From an uncultured Maribacter sp. (GTDB taxonomy: Bacteria; Bacteroidota; Bacteroidia; Flavobacteriales; Flavobacteriaceae), in assembly GCF_947495965.1 (NCBI RefSeq), contig NZ_CANMBB010000008.1, positions 1 through 64,000 of the forward strand: DNA of 64,000 nucleotides. The letters run 5' to 3'. Shown piece by piece: positions 9,209 to 19,544 of the stretch (positions are counted from its first letter, which is position 1; each line of letters starts with the position of its first letter). The translations under genes and the position numbers were made by a program. The notes below the pieces were generated by a model. The model ran no database searches, was not told where the DNA came from, and saw only the letters and a list, made by a program, of their open reading frames with translations.

Positions 9209-10537
9209 ATGAATTTAACAGTAATTGGAACTGGCTATGTTGGCCTTGTAAGTGGAACGTGTTTTGCAGAAATGGGTAACACTGTAACTTGTATAGATGT
9301 TGACAAAAAGAAAATAGAAAATTTAGAAAAAGGAATTATTCCCATTTACGAACCAGGTTTAGAATCTATGGTTGTTCGTAATTACGAAAATAAAACATTA
9401 CGTTTTAGCACTAAATTATCTGAAAATTTAGAAAAATGTGATGTTGCTTTTATTGCTGTTGGAACCCCCATGGGTGATGATGGGTCTGCCGATTTACAAT
9501 ATGTTTTACAAGTGGCTAAAGAAATTGGCCAAAACATGAGCCACAGCTTAATTGTTGTAGATAAATCTACAGTACCAGTTGGAACTGCAGATAAGGTTAG
9601 AGAAACTATTAAAACAGAATTAGATAAGAGAAATTTAGATTTATCTTTTGATGTGGTTTCTAATCCTGAATTCCTAAAAGAAGGAGACGCTATCAATGAC
9701 TTTATGAGACCAGACAGAGTTGTTATTGGCTCTGATAATGAAGAAGCTACTGAAAAAATGAAAGTTTTATACTCTGCATTCTTTAGAAGTAGTGCTGACC
9801 GTGTAATTACAATGGATGTTCGTTCTGCTGAAATGACAAAGTATGTTGCCAATGCAATGTTAGCAACAAAAATTTCATTTATGAATGAGATTTCAAATAT
9901 TTGTGAATTAGTTGGAGCAGATGTTAATAAAGTACGTATCGGCATAGGTTCTGATAGCAGAATTGGATATAGTTTTATATACCCTGGTAGCGGCTATGGT
10001 GGTTCTTGTTTCCCTAAAGATGTTAAGGCATTAAAGAAAACTGCAGAGGAACATGGTTACACTGCTAAATTAATTACTTCTGTAGAAGATGTTAATGACA
10101 AGCAAAAATTAGTTATTGCTAAAAAAGTAATTTCAAGATTTGGAGAAGATTTAACTGGAAAAACATTCTCTGTTTGGGGATTATCATTCAAACCAGAAAC
10201 AGATGACATGAGAGAAGCTCCTGCTATCTATATCATTAAAGAACTTGTTAAAAGAGGTGCAAAAATAAACGCGTACGATCCAAAAGCAATGGATGAAGCA
10301 CAACACTTCTATTTAAAAGATGTATCTGGAATTACGTATATGAACTCTAAATACGAAACTTTAAAAAACGCAGATGCAATGATTCTTTTAACAGAATGGA
10401 AAGAATTTAGATCTCCAGATTTTGATGAATTATTGGTACAATTAAATAATCCTATTATATTTGACGGAAGAAACCAGTATAACGATATTCGTATGAAAAA
10501 ACTTGGTTTTGAATATTTCCAAATAGGTAAAAAATAA
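9209..10537 (+). CDS. ugd: UDP-glucose 6-dehydrogenase
   Basis: A 442-residue NAD-dependent nucleotide-sugar dehydrogenase. The N-terminal Rossmann motif is VIGTGYVG, the catalytic cysteine is C267 in [10 protein letters not shown], and the C-terminal domain has [18 protein letters not shown]. The SCFPKD form around the cysteine and the total length fit UDP-glucose dehydrogenases rather than GDP-mannose dehydrogenases. The product is UDP-glucuronate for the polysaccharide. The next gene, another sugar dehydrogenase, starts four bases after the stop, so the two are co-translated. Confidence 0.9.
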   Translation: MNLTVIGTGYVGLVSGTCFAEMGNTVTCIDVDKKKIENLEKGIIPIYEPGLESMVVRNYENKTLRFSTKLSENLEKCDVAFIAVGTPMGDDGSADLQYVLQVAKEIGQNMSHSLIVVDKSTVPVGTADKVRETIKTELDKRNLDLSFDVVSNPEFLKEGDAINDFMRPDRVVIGSDNEEATEKMKVLYSAFFRSSADRVITMDVRSAEMTKYVANAMLATKISFMNEISNICELVGADVNKVRIGIGSDSRIGYSFIYPGSGYGGSCFPKDVKALKKTAEEHGYTAKLITSVEDVNDKQKLVIAKKVISRFGEDLTGKTFSVWGLSFKPETDDMREAPAIYIIKELVKRGAKINAYDPKAMDEAQHFYLKDVSGITYMNSKYETLKNADAMILLTEWKEFRSPDFDELLVQLNNPIIFDGRNQYNDIRMKKLGFEYFQIGKK

Positions 10538-10541
10538 AAAT

Positions 10542-11822
10542 CTGAAAAATATAAAAATTGGTATTATTGGCCTTGGTTATGTAGGATTACCTTTAGCTAG
10601 GTTGTTTGCCGAAAAATATCCTGTAGTTGGTTTTGATACCAATGAAAAAAGAATAAAAGAATTACAGGACGGCACCGACAAAACCTTAGAAGTAGCAGAT
10701 AGTGTATTACAAGCTGTACTTCAAAAAAATCCAAAAATGGAGAAAGGTCTTTATTGTTCCAGTACTAGTAAACATTTAGAAGATTGCAATTATTATATTG
10801 TTACTGTACCTACACCAGTAGACCGTAACAATAGACCTATATTAACACCACTTCATAAATCCAGCGAAACCGTTGGCAAAGTATTAAAAAAAGGAAACAC
10901 GGTGATTTACGAATCTACCGTGTATCCTGGTGTTACAGAAGATGAATGTGTTCCTGTATTAGAAAAAATTAGTGGCTTAAAATACAATCAAGATTTTTAT
11001 GTAGGTTACTCTCCGGAACGTATAAACCCGGGAGATAAACAGCATACAGTAGAAAAAATACTAAAAGTTACTTCTGGCTCTACTCCTGAAGTAGCGCAAC
11101 AAATTGACACATTATATAAATCGGTAATTACGGCCGGAACTTTCTTAGCAACATCAATAAAGGTAGCTGAAGCCTCAAAAGTCATAGAAAATTCGCAAAG
11201 AGATATTAATATCGCTTTTGTAAATGAACTTGCTAAAATATTCAATCTAATGGATATTGATACACAAGATGTTTTAGAAGCAGCTGGCACTAAATGGAAT
11301 TTCTTACCTTTTAAACCCGGATTAGTTGGTGGCCATTGTATTGGCGTAGACCCTTATTATTTAGCACAAAAAGCCCAAGAGTATGGATATCATCCTGGAA
11401 TAATTTTGGAAGGTAGACGTATGAATGATGGTATGGGTAGTTATGTAGCATCTGAAATAATAAAGTTAATGGTACAAAATAATTTAAAAGTAAATGGAAG
11501 TAATATTTTAATTCTTGGGATTACTTTTAAAGAAAATTGCCCAGATGTAAGAAATACCCAGTCTGTTATTGTTATTAAAAACTTAAAGAGTTATAATGCA
11601 AACATATTTGTTTATGACCCATGGCCTTCTATTGAAGAAGTAGAAAAAGAGCATCAAATTACGATTACAAACAAATTACCTAAAGAAAAATATGATGCCG
11701 TAATATTAACTGTTGCTCATAATGAATTTCTTTCCCTAGACATAAGGTCTATGTTAAATGAAAATGGGGTTATCTATGACGTAAAAGGAATTCTTCCAAT
11801 AAAAGTAGACGGAAGATTATAA
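10542..11822 (+). CDS. WbpA/TviB-like UDP-HexNAc 6-dehydrogenase with non-ATG start
   Basis: The frame contains the full NAD-binding start [18 protein letters not shown], which begins directly after a CTG codon at 10542. No ATG, GTG or TTG lies between the upstream stop (10524-10526) and this motif, and the first TTG (10602) would remove the GLGYVG nucleotide-binding loop. CTG at 10542 is therefore the best start (426 aa). The catalytic cysteine is near 266 in [17 protein letters not shown], the form seen in enzymes oxidising UDP-GlcNAc or UDP-GalNAc to uronates. It should give a second acidic sugar besides UDP-glucuronate. The start codon is inferred. Confidence 0.85.
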   Translation: MKNIKIGIIGLGYVGLPLARLFAEKYPVVGFDTNEKRIKELQDGTDKTLEVADSVLQAVLQKNPKMEKGLYCSSTSKHLEDCNYYIVTVPTPVDRNNRPILTPLHKSSETVGKVLKKGNTVIYESTVYPGVTEDECVPVLEKISGLKYNQDFYVGYSPERINPGDKQHTVEKILKVTSGSTPEVAQQIDTLYKSVITAGTFLATSIKVAEASKVIENSQRDINIAFVNELAKIFNLMDIDTQDVLEAAGTKWNFLPFKPGLVGGHCIGVDPYYLAQKAQEYGYHPGIILEGRRMNDGMGSYVASEIIKLMVQNNLKVNGSNILILGITFKENCPDVRNTQSVIVIKNLKSYNANIFVYDPWPSIEEVEKEHQITITNKLPKEKYDAVILTVAHNEFLSLDIRSMLNENGVIYDVKGILPIKVDGRL

Positions 11823-11856
11823 CTTTAAACCCTATTATAGTATAACTTTAGATATA

Positions 11857-12897
11857 TTACTTAAATTGTTCAGCAAGCTTATTTGTAAACACAATTGCAC
11901 CTTTTTTAGATAAATGGTGCATATCTGCCCAATACAGTCTATTCTTCAAAAAAGTATACGATTCCAAAACATATATCTTTTTTGCATCTGAATGTAGTGG
12001 AATAAAAAATGGATTTTCGCTTTTCTCTATAGAAACAACGTCAGATACTACTGGCATATATAATTGCGAAAAAGGCACGTTATTTTCTTCACAAATTTCC
12101 TTTGCCTTATTTACAAAGTTCTCTTGAGACTTCCAATTACTAACCCAGTTATTTCTTTGGTAATATTCTCTTGTAACTTTTCTTTTAAAAGTCTTTATTG
12201 TATTTAAAAAAATATTTCCAGTTTTCTCTTTCTTATACAAGTAATTTGTTTTGTGTAAATTATATCCCTCATCTTCGAAACGTAATTTTTTAACTATATT
12301 TTTCTCATTAAAAATAGTTTCTTTAAAAGGTTCGTTTTCATATTCAATACCATAAACACTACTATATAAATTTAATTCTTGATTATTTTCTGTAATAAAA
12401 AATATATACTCTAAAGCTAATTTAGTACGTTTAAATAAATAATTAACAAAACTAATATTTATTGCCTGGCCATCACCTACTAAAGTAGAAGGTTTATACA
12501 GAAGTGGAGCTAATTTATGTAAATTCTTAAATCCTGTTTTACCCTTTAAAAAGAACACTTCTTTAGGCTGTAATGGTACAATTTTTTTTAGAAAAAACAG
12601 GCTTAAATCGTTACCATTGTGCCGTACAGCAAAATTAAAAGATTTAATTTTTTTTGTATTCAAAACAGAGTCCGAAAGGCCATTTAAAACGTATGATGAA
12701 CCAAAAAATATGTTACTACCCTTTATTTCTTCTTTATAATTTTTAATTTTACTTAAATTCCAACCAACTTTATCATAAGCAGTATCTTTAGTTCTGTTAA
12801 TTAAAAAATCATCAGAAAATTCTATTTCGCTCAGTAATAAACAAATACTAAATAAAAAAAGAGTAAAAGCTAATATTTTTAAAAGAAAACTCTTCAT
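11857..12897 (-). CDS. SGNH-like membrane-anchored protein, partner of MBOAT
   Basis: A 346-residue protein with one N-terminal signal-anchor helix (about 5-23) and an extracytoplasmic body. GSS (66-68) and the C-terminal D325-M-H-H328 in WADMHHLSKKGA look like the serine block and Asp-x-x-His of SGNH/GDSL-type acyl-transfer proteins. It follows the MBOAT gene by five bases in the same direction. Such MBOAT/SGNH pairs (as in AlgI with AlgJ or AlgX) O-acylate polysaccharides. The family match is inferred from motifs and context; overall similarity is unclear. Confidence 0.65.
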   Translation of the reverse strand: MKSFLLKILAFTLFLFSICLLLSEIEFSDDFLINRTKDTAYDKVGWNLSKIKNYKEEIKGSNIFFGSSYVLNGLSDSVLNTKKIKSFNFAVRHNGNDLSLFFLKKIVPLQPKEVFFLKGKTGFKNLHKLAPLLYKPSTLVGDGQAINISFVNYLFKRTKLALEYIFFITENNQELNLYSSVYGIEYENEPFKETIFNEKNIVKKLRFEDEGYNLHKTNYLYKKEKTGNIFLNTIKTFKRKVTREYYQRNNWVSNWKSQENFVNKAKEICEENNVPFSQLYMPVVSDVVSIEKSENPFFIPLHSDAKKIYVLESYTFLKNRLYWADMHHLSKKGAIVFTNKLAEQFK

Positions 12898-12902
12898 ATC
12901 TA

Positions 12903-14336
12903 TTAAAATTGAAAATATATAAAATCTTGTTCATTGCTAACATTACCAATAATGCAAAGCAGCAAAATCATATAAAAAGACCATTTAAGCCATATATTAT
13001 TTTTAGCAAAAGTCTCTTGTATAGCATATTGGTTACTTTTTCCTTGCCATTCTAGTATTAGAAAAAAGATTAGGTATATAAAAGTTATTATTGGAAAAAT
13101 CTGTGGTTTTTCAAACAATGTTTCATTAAAAATTCCTTTAATATAACTAAGAGCATGTGTTAAATTATTTGCTCTAAAAAATATCCAAGACAACATTGTT
13201 AAAAGAAAAGTTAGGAACATTCCTCTAAATTCTAAAAAAGAAGGTATTAATTTATCTCCTGCAATAATTCCCATATTACTTCTATTTTTTTTCAAAAGTA
13301 GTAGCGGTAAAAAATACAAAGCATTTAGAGCTCCCCATACTATAAATGTCCAGTTTGCACCATGCCAAAAACCACTCACTAAAAATATTATAAATGTATT
13401 TCTTACTTTCATACCTGTACCACCTTTGCTACCTCCTAGTGGTATATATAAATAATCTCTAAACCAAGTAGAAAGAGAAATATGCCATCTTCGCCAAAAC
13501 TCTGCTATATCTCTTGAAAAATAAGGAAATGCAAAGTTTTGCATTAAATTAAAACCAAAGAGCCTAGAAACTCCAATGGCTATATCTGAATAACCGCTAA
13601 AGTCTCCATAAATTTGAAATGTAAAAAATAAAGCTCCTAACACAAGAGTAACTCCATTATAAGACTCCGAATTATTGAAAATTAAGTTTGCATATTCTGC
13701 ACACTGATCCGCTATTACAATTTTTTTAAATAGCCCCCATAAAATTTGTCGCATTCCATCTAAAGCCTGTCCTTTATTGAAAACTCTATTCTTATAAAAT
13801 TGAGGTAATAAATTAGAAGCTCTTTCTATAGGCCCAGCAACTAATTGCGGAAAAAAGCTAACAAAAGTAGCAAACGATATAAAATCTTTAGCAGGTTCTA
13901 AGTTTTTTTTATATACATCAATTGTATAACTTAAAGTCTGAAAAGTATAAAAACTGATACCCACTGGTAAAATAATATGCAATGGTTCTGCTGTAAAATT
14001 ACCTCCAAAAAAAGTAAATGCCGCTATAAAATTATCTAGAAAAAAATTATAATATTTAAAAAAGCCTAAAAATCCTAAATTAACCCCTAAACTTGTAAAT
14101 AATAAAACTTTTCTTTTTAGTAAGCTATTTTCTTTAGCCAATAAAACACCTATAGAGTAATCTAATATTGTACTAAATAAAATTAATGACAAAAAACGCC
14201 AGTCCCACCAGCCGTAAAATACATAACTAGCTATTAACATTAATATATTTTGGCTTTTTAGTTTTTTAAAAACAAACCAATATAAAATAAATACCAATGG
14301 TAAAAATATGGCAAAATCAATTGAGTTAAATAACAT
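12903..14336 (-). CDS. MBOAT-family O-acyltransferase (AlgI-like)
   Basis: A 477-residue polytopic membrane protein. The diagnostic MBOAT segments are RDIAEFWRRWHISLSTWFRD (H285) and SGFWHGANWTFIVWGALNAL (catalytic H325). The family moves acyl groups, usually acetyl, across the inner membrane for transfer to a glycan by a partner. The partner is probably the SGNH-like protein encoded next. The pair is transcribed against the flanking sugar genes, so it is a separate leftward unit whose promoter lies in 14337-14690. Confidence 0.92.
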   Translation of the reverse strand: MLFNSIDFAIFLPLVFILYWFVFKKLKSQNILMLIASYVFYGWWDWRFLSLILFSTILDYSIGVLLAKENSLLKRKVLLFTSLGVNLGFLGFFKYYNFFLDNFIAAFTFFGGNFTAEPLHIILPVGISFYTFQTLSYTIDVYKKNLEPAKDFISFATFVSFFPQLVAGPIERASNLLPQFYKNRVFNKGQALDGMRQILWGLFKKIVIADQCAEYANLIFNNSESYNGVTLVLGALFFTFQIYGDFSGYSDIAIGVSRLFGFNLMQNFAFPYFSRDIAEFWRRWHISLSTWFRDYLYIPLGGSKGGTGMKVRNTFIIFLVSGFWHGANWTFIVWGALNALYFLPLLLLKKNRSNMGIIAGDKLIPSFLEFRGMFLTFLLTMLSWIFFRANNLTHALSYIKGIFNETLFEKPQIFPIITFIYLIFFLILEWQGKSNQYAIQETFAKNNIWLKWSFYMILLLCIIGNVSNEQDFIYFQF

Positions 14337-14690
14337 TAAAAATCACTTATTTAGAATATTTATTTAAATAATTACAATTTAAAAACATGCATTTTTTTTT
14401 ACAAACTTACTTTTTAAATAGCAACACGACTACTATAAACGTACTTTTTAGCATTTATGATATATCTATTAAACTATTTTAAAAATAATTGTTACCAAGA
14501 TATTACATACTACAAGACCTACTTACTTTTTATTTAATAATAAAATTATATTTAAAAGCAAGCACTCGTTATATTTTCATTTAACTTAACGACACTAAAC
14601 TTCTATTTAGCGAAATAATTTGCCTATATATATACAATTCTTGAATTTTGCTCGTTTGAACATGTAAATAATATATAAAACCTTAACTAA
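14337..14690. other. Divergent intergenic region, no gene seen
   Basis: These 354 bases are about 80% A/T and lie between the leftward MBOAT gene and rightward gmd. A T10 run occurs near 14393. No ORF, RNA gene or clear hairpin was found. It must contain the promoter for the leftward acylation pair and probably one for gmd. Confidence 0.5.
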
Positions 14691-15803
14691 ATGAAAAAAG
14701 CTCTAATTACAGGAGTTACTGGCCAAGATGGTGCTTACTTAAGTGAATTTCTATTAAAAAAAGGATATGAAGTTCATGGATTAAAACGAAGATCTTCTAT
14801 CTTTAATACCGATAGAATTGATCATTTATATCAAGATCCTCATATTGAAAATAGAAACTTTATTTTACACTATGGCGATATGACGGATAGTACTAACCTT
14901 ATTAGGCTAATACAAGAAATTAAGCCAGATGAAATTTACAACTTGGCAGCAATGAGTCATGTACATGTATCTTTTGAAGTACCAGAATATACAGGTAATG
15001 CAGATGGTTTAGGTACTCTTAGAATTTTAGACGCTGTTCGTTTATTAGGTTTAACAGAAAAAACACGTATTTACCAAGCATCCACTTCAGAGTTGTATGG
15101 TAAAGTACAAGAAGTTCCACAAAGCGAAACTACACCATTTTATCCCCGTAGTCCATATGCAGTTGCAAAAATGTATGCTTACTGGATTACTGTAAACTAT
15201 AGAGAAGCTTATGGTATGTATGCTTGTAATGGTATCTTATTTAATCATGAATCCCCTATTAGAGGAGAAACTTTTGTAACTCGTAAAATTACAAGAGCTA
15301 CTTCTAGAATTGCATTAGGGTTACAAGATAAAATATACCTAGGAAATTTAGATGCACAAAGAGATTGGGGACATGCTAAAGATTATGTTCGTATGATGTG
15401 GATGATTTTACAAGCTGATGAAGCTGAAGATTGGGTAATTGCTACTGGAAAAACTACGCCTGTTAGAGATTTTGTACGTATGTCTTTTGCAGAAGTAGGT
15501 ATAGAATTAGAATTTAAAGGAGAAGGGGTTAATGAAAAAGGATACATTAAAGCTTGTAACAACCCTGAATATCAATTAGAAATAGGCAAAGAAGTTTTAG
15601 CTGTAGACCCTAAATACTTTAGACCAACTGAGGTTGACTTATTAATTGGTGATGCTTCTAAAGCAAACAACAAATTAGGATGGACTCCTGAATTTGAACT
15701 TAAAGATCTTGTAAAAGATATGATGCAAAGTGATGTAACTCTAATGAAAAAAGATCAGTATTTACAATCTGGTGGTTACAAAACTTTAAACTATTTTGAA
15801 TAG
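14691..15803 (+). CDS. gmd: GDP-mannose 4,6-dehydratase
   Basis: A 370-residue SDR enzyme. It starts with the Rossmann motif [12 protein letters not shown], followed by the NADP-binding GLKRRSS. The catalytic YAVAK lies in [16 protein letters not shown], and the conserved [18 protein letters not shown] is present. It converts GDP-mannose to GDP-4-keto-6-deoxymannose, the first step to GDP-L-fucose. The GDP-fucose synthase gene follows after five bases. Length and motifs are normal for the family. Confidence 0.97.
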   Translation: MKKALITGVTGQDGAYLSEFLLKKGYEVHGLKRRSSIFNTDRIDHLYQDPHIENRNFILHYGDMTDSTNLIRLIQEIKPDEIYNLAAMSHVHVSFEVPEYTGNADGLGTLRILDAVRLLGLTEKTRIYQASTSELYGKVQEVPQSETTPFYPRSPYAVAKMYAYWITVNYREAYGMYACNGILFNHESPIRGETFVTRKITRATSRIALGLQDKIYLGNLDAQRDWGHAKDYVRMMWMILQADEAEDWVIATGKTTPVRDFVRMSFAEVGIELEFKGEGVNEKGYIKACNNPEYQLEIGKEVLAVDPKYFRPTEVDLLIGDASKANNKLGWTPEFELKDLVKDMMQSDVTLMKKDQYLQSGGYKTLNYFE

Positions 15804-15808
15804 AAAGA

Positions 15809-16888
15809 ATGAATAAAAATTCTAAAATTTATGTCGCTGGTCACCGTGGTTTGGTGGGCAGCGCCATTGTTAATAACCTATATCAAAAAGGTTACAATAA
15901 TATCTTAACCAAAACGCATAAAGAGCTAGACCTTACAAACAGTACTGCAGTACAAGAGTTTTTTGCTAAAGAAAAACCTGAATATGTTTTTTTAGCAGCT
16001 GCTAAAGTTGGCGGAATAGTAGCGAATAACATCTATAGAGCAGATTTTATTTATGCTAACTTAATGATTCAGAATAACGTAATTCATGAAAGTTATGTAC
16101 ATGGGGTAAAAAAATTATTATTTCTTGGAAGTACTTGTATTTACCCCAAAAACTGCCCGCAACCAATGAGAGAAGAGTATCTATTAACAGATACTCTAGA
16201 ATATACTAATGAGCCCTATGCTATTGCTAAAATAGCTGGCATTAAAACATGCGAAAGTTATAATTTACAATATAACACCAATTTTATATCTGTAATGCCA
16301 ACCAACTTGTATGGTCCTAACGATAATTTTAATTTAGAAAAATCTCATGTATTACCGGCTTTAATACGTAAAATTCATTTAGGTAAAGCTTTAGAAAACA
16401 ACGATTGGGATACTATAAAAAAAGATTTAAATAAATTACCTATTGAGGAGGTTAGCGGAAATAGCTCTGAAGAAAATATTATTAAGATTCTTGAAAAGTA
16501 TGGTATTTTTAAGCTTAACACTAAAGTTCATGTAGAAATTTGGGGAAGCGGAAAACCAATGCGAGAGTTTTTATGGTCTGAAGACATGGCTGATGCCTGC
16601 GTATTTATTACTGAAAATAGAGACTTTAAAGATACTTTCACAAACACAAAAGATATAAGAAACACGCATATTAATATTGGAACTGGAATAGATATTTCTA
16701 TAGCAGATTTAGCCAACCTAATTAAAAAAGAAATTAATTTTCAAGGAAGTTTTAAATTTAATACTGATAAACCAGATGGTACTTTGAGAAAACTTACCGA
16801 TGTAACTAAACTAAATGAATTAGGTTGGAAACATAAAATCAATTTAAATGACGGTATAAAAAAAATGTACCAATGGTATCTCTCTTAA
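15809..16888 (+). CDS. fcl: GDP-L-fucose synthase
   Basis: A 359-residue epimerase/reductase. GHRGLVGSA is the NADP-binding loop. GSTCIYP and NEPYAIAKIAG supply the Ser-Tyr-Lys triad. It finishes GDP-L-fucose synthesis from the Gmd product. Compared with the about 320-residue E. coli enzyme it carries roughly 38 extra residues before VEIWGSGKPMREFLW, around KKDLNKLPIEEVSGNSSEEN. I believe such an insertion is common in Bacteroidota versions. It forms an operon with gmd. Confidence 0.95.
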   Translation: MNKNSKIYVAGHRGLVGSAIVNNLYQKGYNNILTKTHKELDLTNSTAVQEFFAKEKPEYVFLAAAKVGGIVANNIYRADFIYANLMIQNNVIHESYVHGVKKLLFLGSTCIYPKNCPQPMREEYLLTDTLEYTNEPYAIAKIAGIKTCESYNLQYNTNFISVMPTNLYGPNDNFNLEKSHVLPALIRKIHLGKALENNDWDTIKKDLNKLPIEEVSGNSSEENIIKILEKYGIFKLNTKVHVEIWGSGKPMREFLWSEDMADACVFITENRDFKDTFTNTKDIRNTHINIGTGIDISIADLANLIKKEINFQGSFKFNTDKPDGTLRKLTDVTKLNELGWKHKINLNDGIKKMYQWYLS

Positions 16889-16925
16889 AAGATTATTCAA
16901 CATTAACATTTGAAACATTTAATGT

Positions 16926-18365
16926 ATGAAACTAGGAGATAAAATATTTTCTGGAGCTATTTGGAGTTTAGTTGAAAGACTTTCTACTCAAATAGTTCAA
17001 TTTGTATTAGGGATTTTTCTTGCCAGATTATTATCTCCTAAAGATTTTGGGCTTATTGGGCTACTTATAGTTTTTATTACTATTTCACAAGTATTTGTAG
17101 ATAGTGGTTTTACTAAAGCTTTAATTCAAAAAAAAGACAGAAATAAAAATGATATCTCTACTGTTTTTATTTTTAATCTAATAATTAGTATTGTATGTTA
17201 TATTATTTTATGGTTTATTGCTCCATTTATTGCTGATTTTTACGAAACCCCAATACTAATTTCTTTATTAAGAGTTTTATCAATTTCATTAGTAATTAAT
17301 GCTATTTTTACAGTACCAGCCACTCTTGTTACTATAGACTTAAATTTTAAATTATTTGCTAAAGCAAATTTAATTGCTGTAATAATATCAGGACTTACAG
17401 CAATTTATTTAGCATATAACGATTTTGGAGTTTGGTCTTTAGTATATCAAACATTAATTAAAGCTACAATAATTGGAATTTTATTATTGTTTTGGACAAA
17501 GTGGAAACCTTTGTTATTTTTTTCTAAAACTTCATTTAAAAAACTTTTTTCTTACGGTTCAAAATTATTATTAGGTTCGCTAATGAACACTACAGTTAGT
17601 AATGTAGCTTCATTATTCATAGCAAAAATTATTAGCACTAAAGAACTTGGGTATTATGCGCAAGGCACACAATTTACTGATTTAATTTTCAAAACAGTTA
17701 ATGCAGTAGTAGACAAAGTTTTACTTCCATCTTTATCACAAATTCAAGATCAAAAAGAGGTTTTAATAAAATATTCAAAAAATATTATAAAAATGGTATC
17801 CATTTTTATTACACCTATTTTCTTTATTTTGATTATAATTGCTGAGCCTCTTATAAAAGTATTACTAACTGAAAAATGGTTGCCTGTTGTTCCAATAATG
17901 CAACTTTTTGCTTTAGCAAGGCTTATTACTATAATATGCGGCATTAATGTTAATTTATTATATGTGCTAGGAAGAACAGATTTAGCTTTAAAACAACAAT
18001 TTTACAAAATTCCTATAAGACTGGCACTTTTGGCAGCATCCATAAAATTTGGTATTATTTACGTTGCATTAGCAGAATTAATTGCAACAACTATCCATTA
18101 TTTTTACGACTCTTATTATCCTGGAAAAATAATGCAATATGGAGCAAAAAGTCAGATAAAAGATTTATCAAAGATTTTTTTTATAAATATTTTAATTGGC
18201 ATTATTTCGTTTATAATTATGTCATACATTCCTAGTAGTATTTTAAAAATGTTAGTTACCCCTATTATTTATGTTACATTATATTTTACGGCAAACTTAT
18301 ATTTAAAAATCCCAGAATTTTTAGACCCTTTCAATAAGTTGAAAAAAATAATACTAAAGAAATAA
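16926..18365 (+). CDS. Wzx-type polysaccharide flippase (MOP superfamily)
   Basis: A 479-residue integral membrane protein with about 12-14 hydrophobic helices. The N-terminus (SGAIWSLVERLSTQIVQFV, then FLARLLSPKDFGLIGLL) is the classic start of WzxC-like oligosaccharide flippases. It would flip undecaprenyl-linked repeat units to the periplasm, where the Wzy-like polymerase (20854-22053) acts. It lies directly downstream of the fucose genes and upstream of two glycosyltransferases, all rightward. Confidence 0.9.
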   Translation: MKLGDKIFSGAIWSLVERLSTQIVQFVLGIFLARLLSPKDFGLIGLLIVFITISQVFVDSGFTKALIQKKDRNKNDISTVFIFNLIISIVCYIILWFIAPFIADFYETPILISLLRVLSISLVINAIFTVPATLVTIDLNFKLFAKANLIAVIISGLTAIYLAYNDFGVWSLVYQTLIKATIIGILLLFWTKWKPLLFFSKTSFKKLFSYGSKLLLGSLMNTTVSNVASLFIAKIISTKELGYYAQGTQFTDLIFKTVNAVVDKVLLPSLSQIQDQKEVLIKYSKNIIKMVSIFITPIFFILIIIAEPLIKVLLTEKWLPVVPIMQLFALARLITIICGINVNLLYVLGRTDLALKQQFYKIPIRLALLAASIKFGIIYVALAELIATTIHYFYDSYYPGKIMQYGAKSQIKDLSKIFFINILIGIISFIIMSYIPSSILKMLVTPIIYVTLYFTANLYLKIPEFLDPFNKLKKIILKK

Positions 18366-18379
18366 AACAATCAACAAAA

Positions 18380-19540
18380 ATGACTGTAACATTTTTTTCA
18401 AATTTTTTTAATCATCATCAAAAACCTTTTAGTGATGAGATGTTTAAACTATTAGGAAATAACTACACCTTTGTAGCAACAGAGACTATGCCCAATAGTT
18501 TTAGTAAGTCAGGTTATAAAAAATACGATGAAGCCTATTTACTATCTTCTTATACAAATAAAGAAAATTACGAAAAAGCTATTACATTAGGTATAAAGTC
18601 TGATGTAGTAATAATAGGTGCTGCTTCCTTAATTTATATTAAGGATAGAGTAAAAGAAAATAAAATAACTTTTAGATATGCAGAACGTCTTTTTAAAAAA
18701 AGTAAGCTGCAAAAATTTAATCCTAGAGCTATACTTCATCAATACAAAAACCATACGTCATTTAGAAATAAAAAAGTATACATGTTATGTGCGAGTGCAT
18801 ATACTGCTAATGATTTAAATTGGCTAAGAGCATATCCCAACAAAATGTATAAATGGGGTTATTTTACAAAAACTCCTGAATTAGATATTAAACAAATCTT
18901 AAAGAAGAAAAGAGATAAAAAATTTTCTATTATATGTGTTTCTAGATTAATCGATTGGAAACATATAGAAATGGCTGTTGAAATAGGAAAATTTCTAAAA
19001 GAAAAGAATTATAATTTTGAAATAAATATAGTTGGATCTGGAGAAATGAAAAGTGCGTTAGATGAAATGATATCTAATTATAAACTTAATAATCATATAC
19101 ATTTATTAGGCAACATAGCAAATGATGATGTTCTTACATTGATGCAAAAATCTCATGCCTTTTTCTTCCCAAGTGATAGAAATGAAGGTTGGGGAGCAGT
19201 AGCAAATGAAGCCATGGCAAATGGATGCACATTAGTTGCTAGTCATGAAATTGGTGCTATACCCTATCTAATAGAACCAAATAAAAACGGGTTAATATTT
19301 AAATCTCAAAATAATGAAGATGCTTTTAAACAAATGGAAAAGCTTTTGAATAACCCTGACTTAGGAGAGAATTTAGCTTTAAATGCATATGAAACTATAA
19401 CTAGAATATGGTCTCCTAAAAAAGCTGCTGAAAACTTTATAGAATTATACAATTCTATTTCTAAAAACAAAAATAACCCAATTAAAATTGGACCATGTAG
19501 CTCTGCTATATCTACAGAGAATAACTGGTATTTAAAATAA
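18380..19540 (+). CDS. GT4-family glycosyltransferase
   Basis: A 386-residue cytoplasmic transferase with a GT-B layout. The C-terminal donor-binding half has FSIICVSRLIDWKH, VGSGEMKSALDEM and FPSDRNEGWGAVANEAMANG, with the ExxxxxxxE-like motif typical of GT4 (GT1 Pfam clan). Donor and acceptor cannot be told. The unusual C-terminus (GPCSSAISTENNWYLK) lies after the catalytic domain. It sits 14 bases after the flippase and 4 bases before the next glycosyltransferase, so it is part of one operon. Confidence 0.88.
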   Translation: MTVTFFSNFFNHHQKPFSDEMFKLLGNNYTFVATETMPNSFSKSGYKKYDEAYLLSSYTNKENYEKAITLGIKSDVVIIGAASLIYIKDRVKENKITFRYAERLFKKSKLQKFNPRAILHQYKNHTSFRNKKVYMLCASAYTANDLNWLRAYPNKMYKWGYFTKTPELDIKQILKKKRDKKFSIICVSRLIDWKHIEMAVEIGKFLKEKNYNFEINIVGSGEMKSALDEMISNYKLNNHIHLLGNIANDDVLTLMQKSHAFFFPSDRNEGWGAVANEAMANGCTLVASHEIGAIPYLIEPNKNGLIFKSQNNEDAFKQMEKLLNNPDLGENLALNAYETITRIWSPKKAAENFIELYNSISKNKNNPIKIGPCSSAISTENNWYLK

Positions 19541-19544
19541 TAAT

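Noticed and set aside
9382-9945. 187-codon ORF antisense to ugd
   Set aside because: It is the mirror of a strongly conserved gene, has no recognisable domain, and its Ser/Leu/Thr-rich composition is what the opposite strand of such a gene gives.
10602-11822. N-terminally truncated or frameshifted dehydrogenase pseudogene
   Set aside because: The missing NAD-binding motif is intact in the same frame just upstream, so the gene is complete; only its start codon is unusual.
15809-16888. Novel insertion in GDP-fucose synthase
   Set aside because: Longer Fcl proteins with an extra segment before the WGSGKPMREF block are, to my knowledge, common in Bacteroidota.
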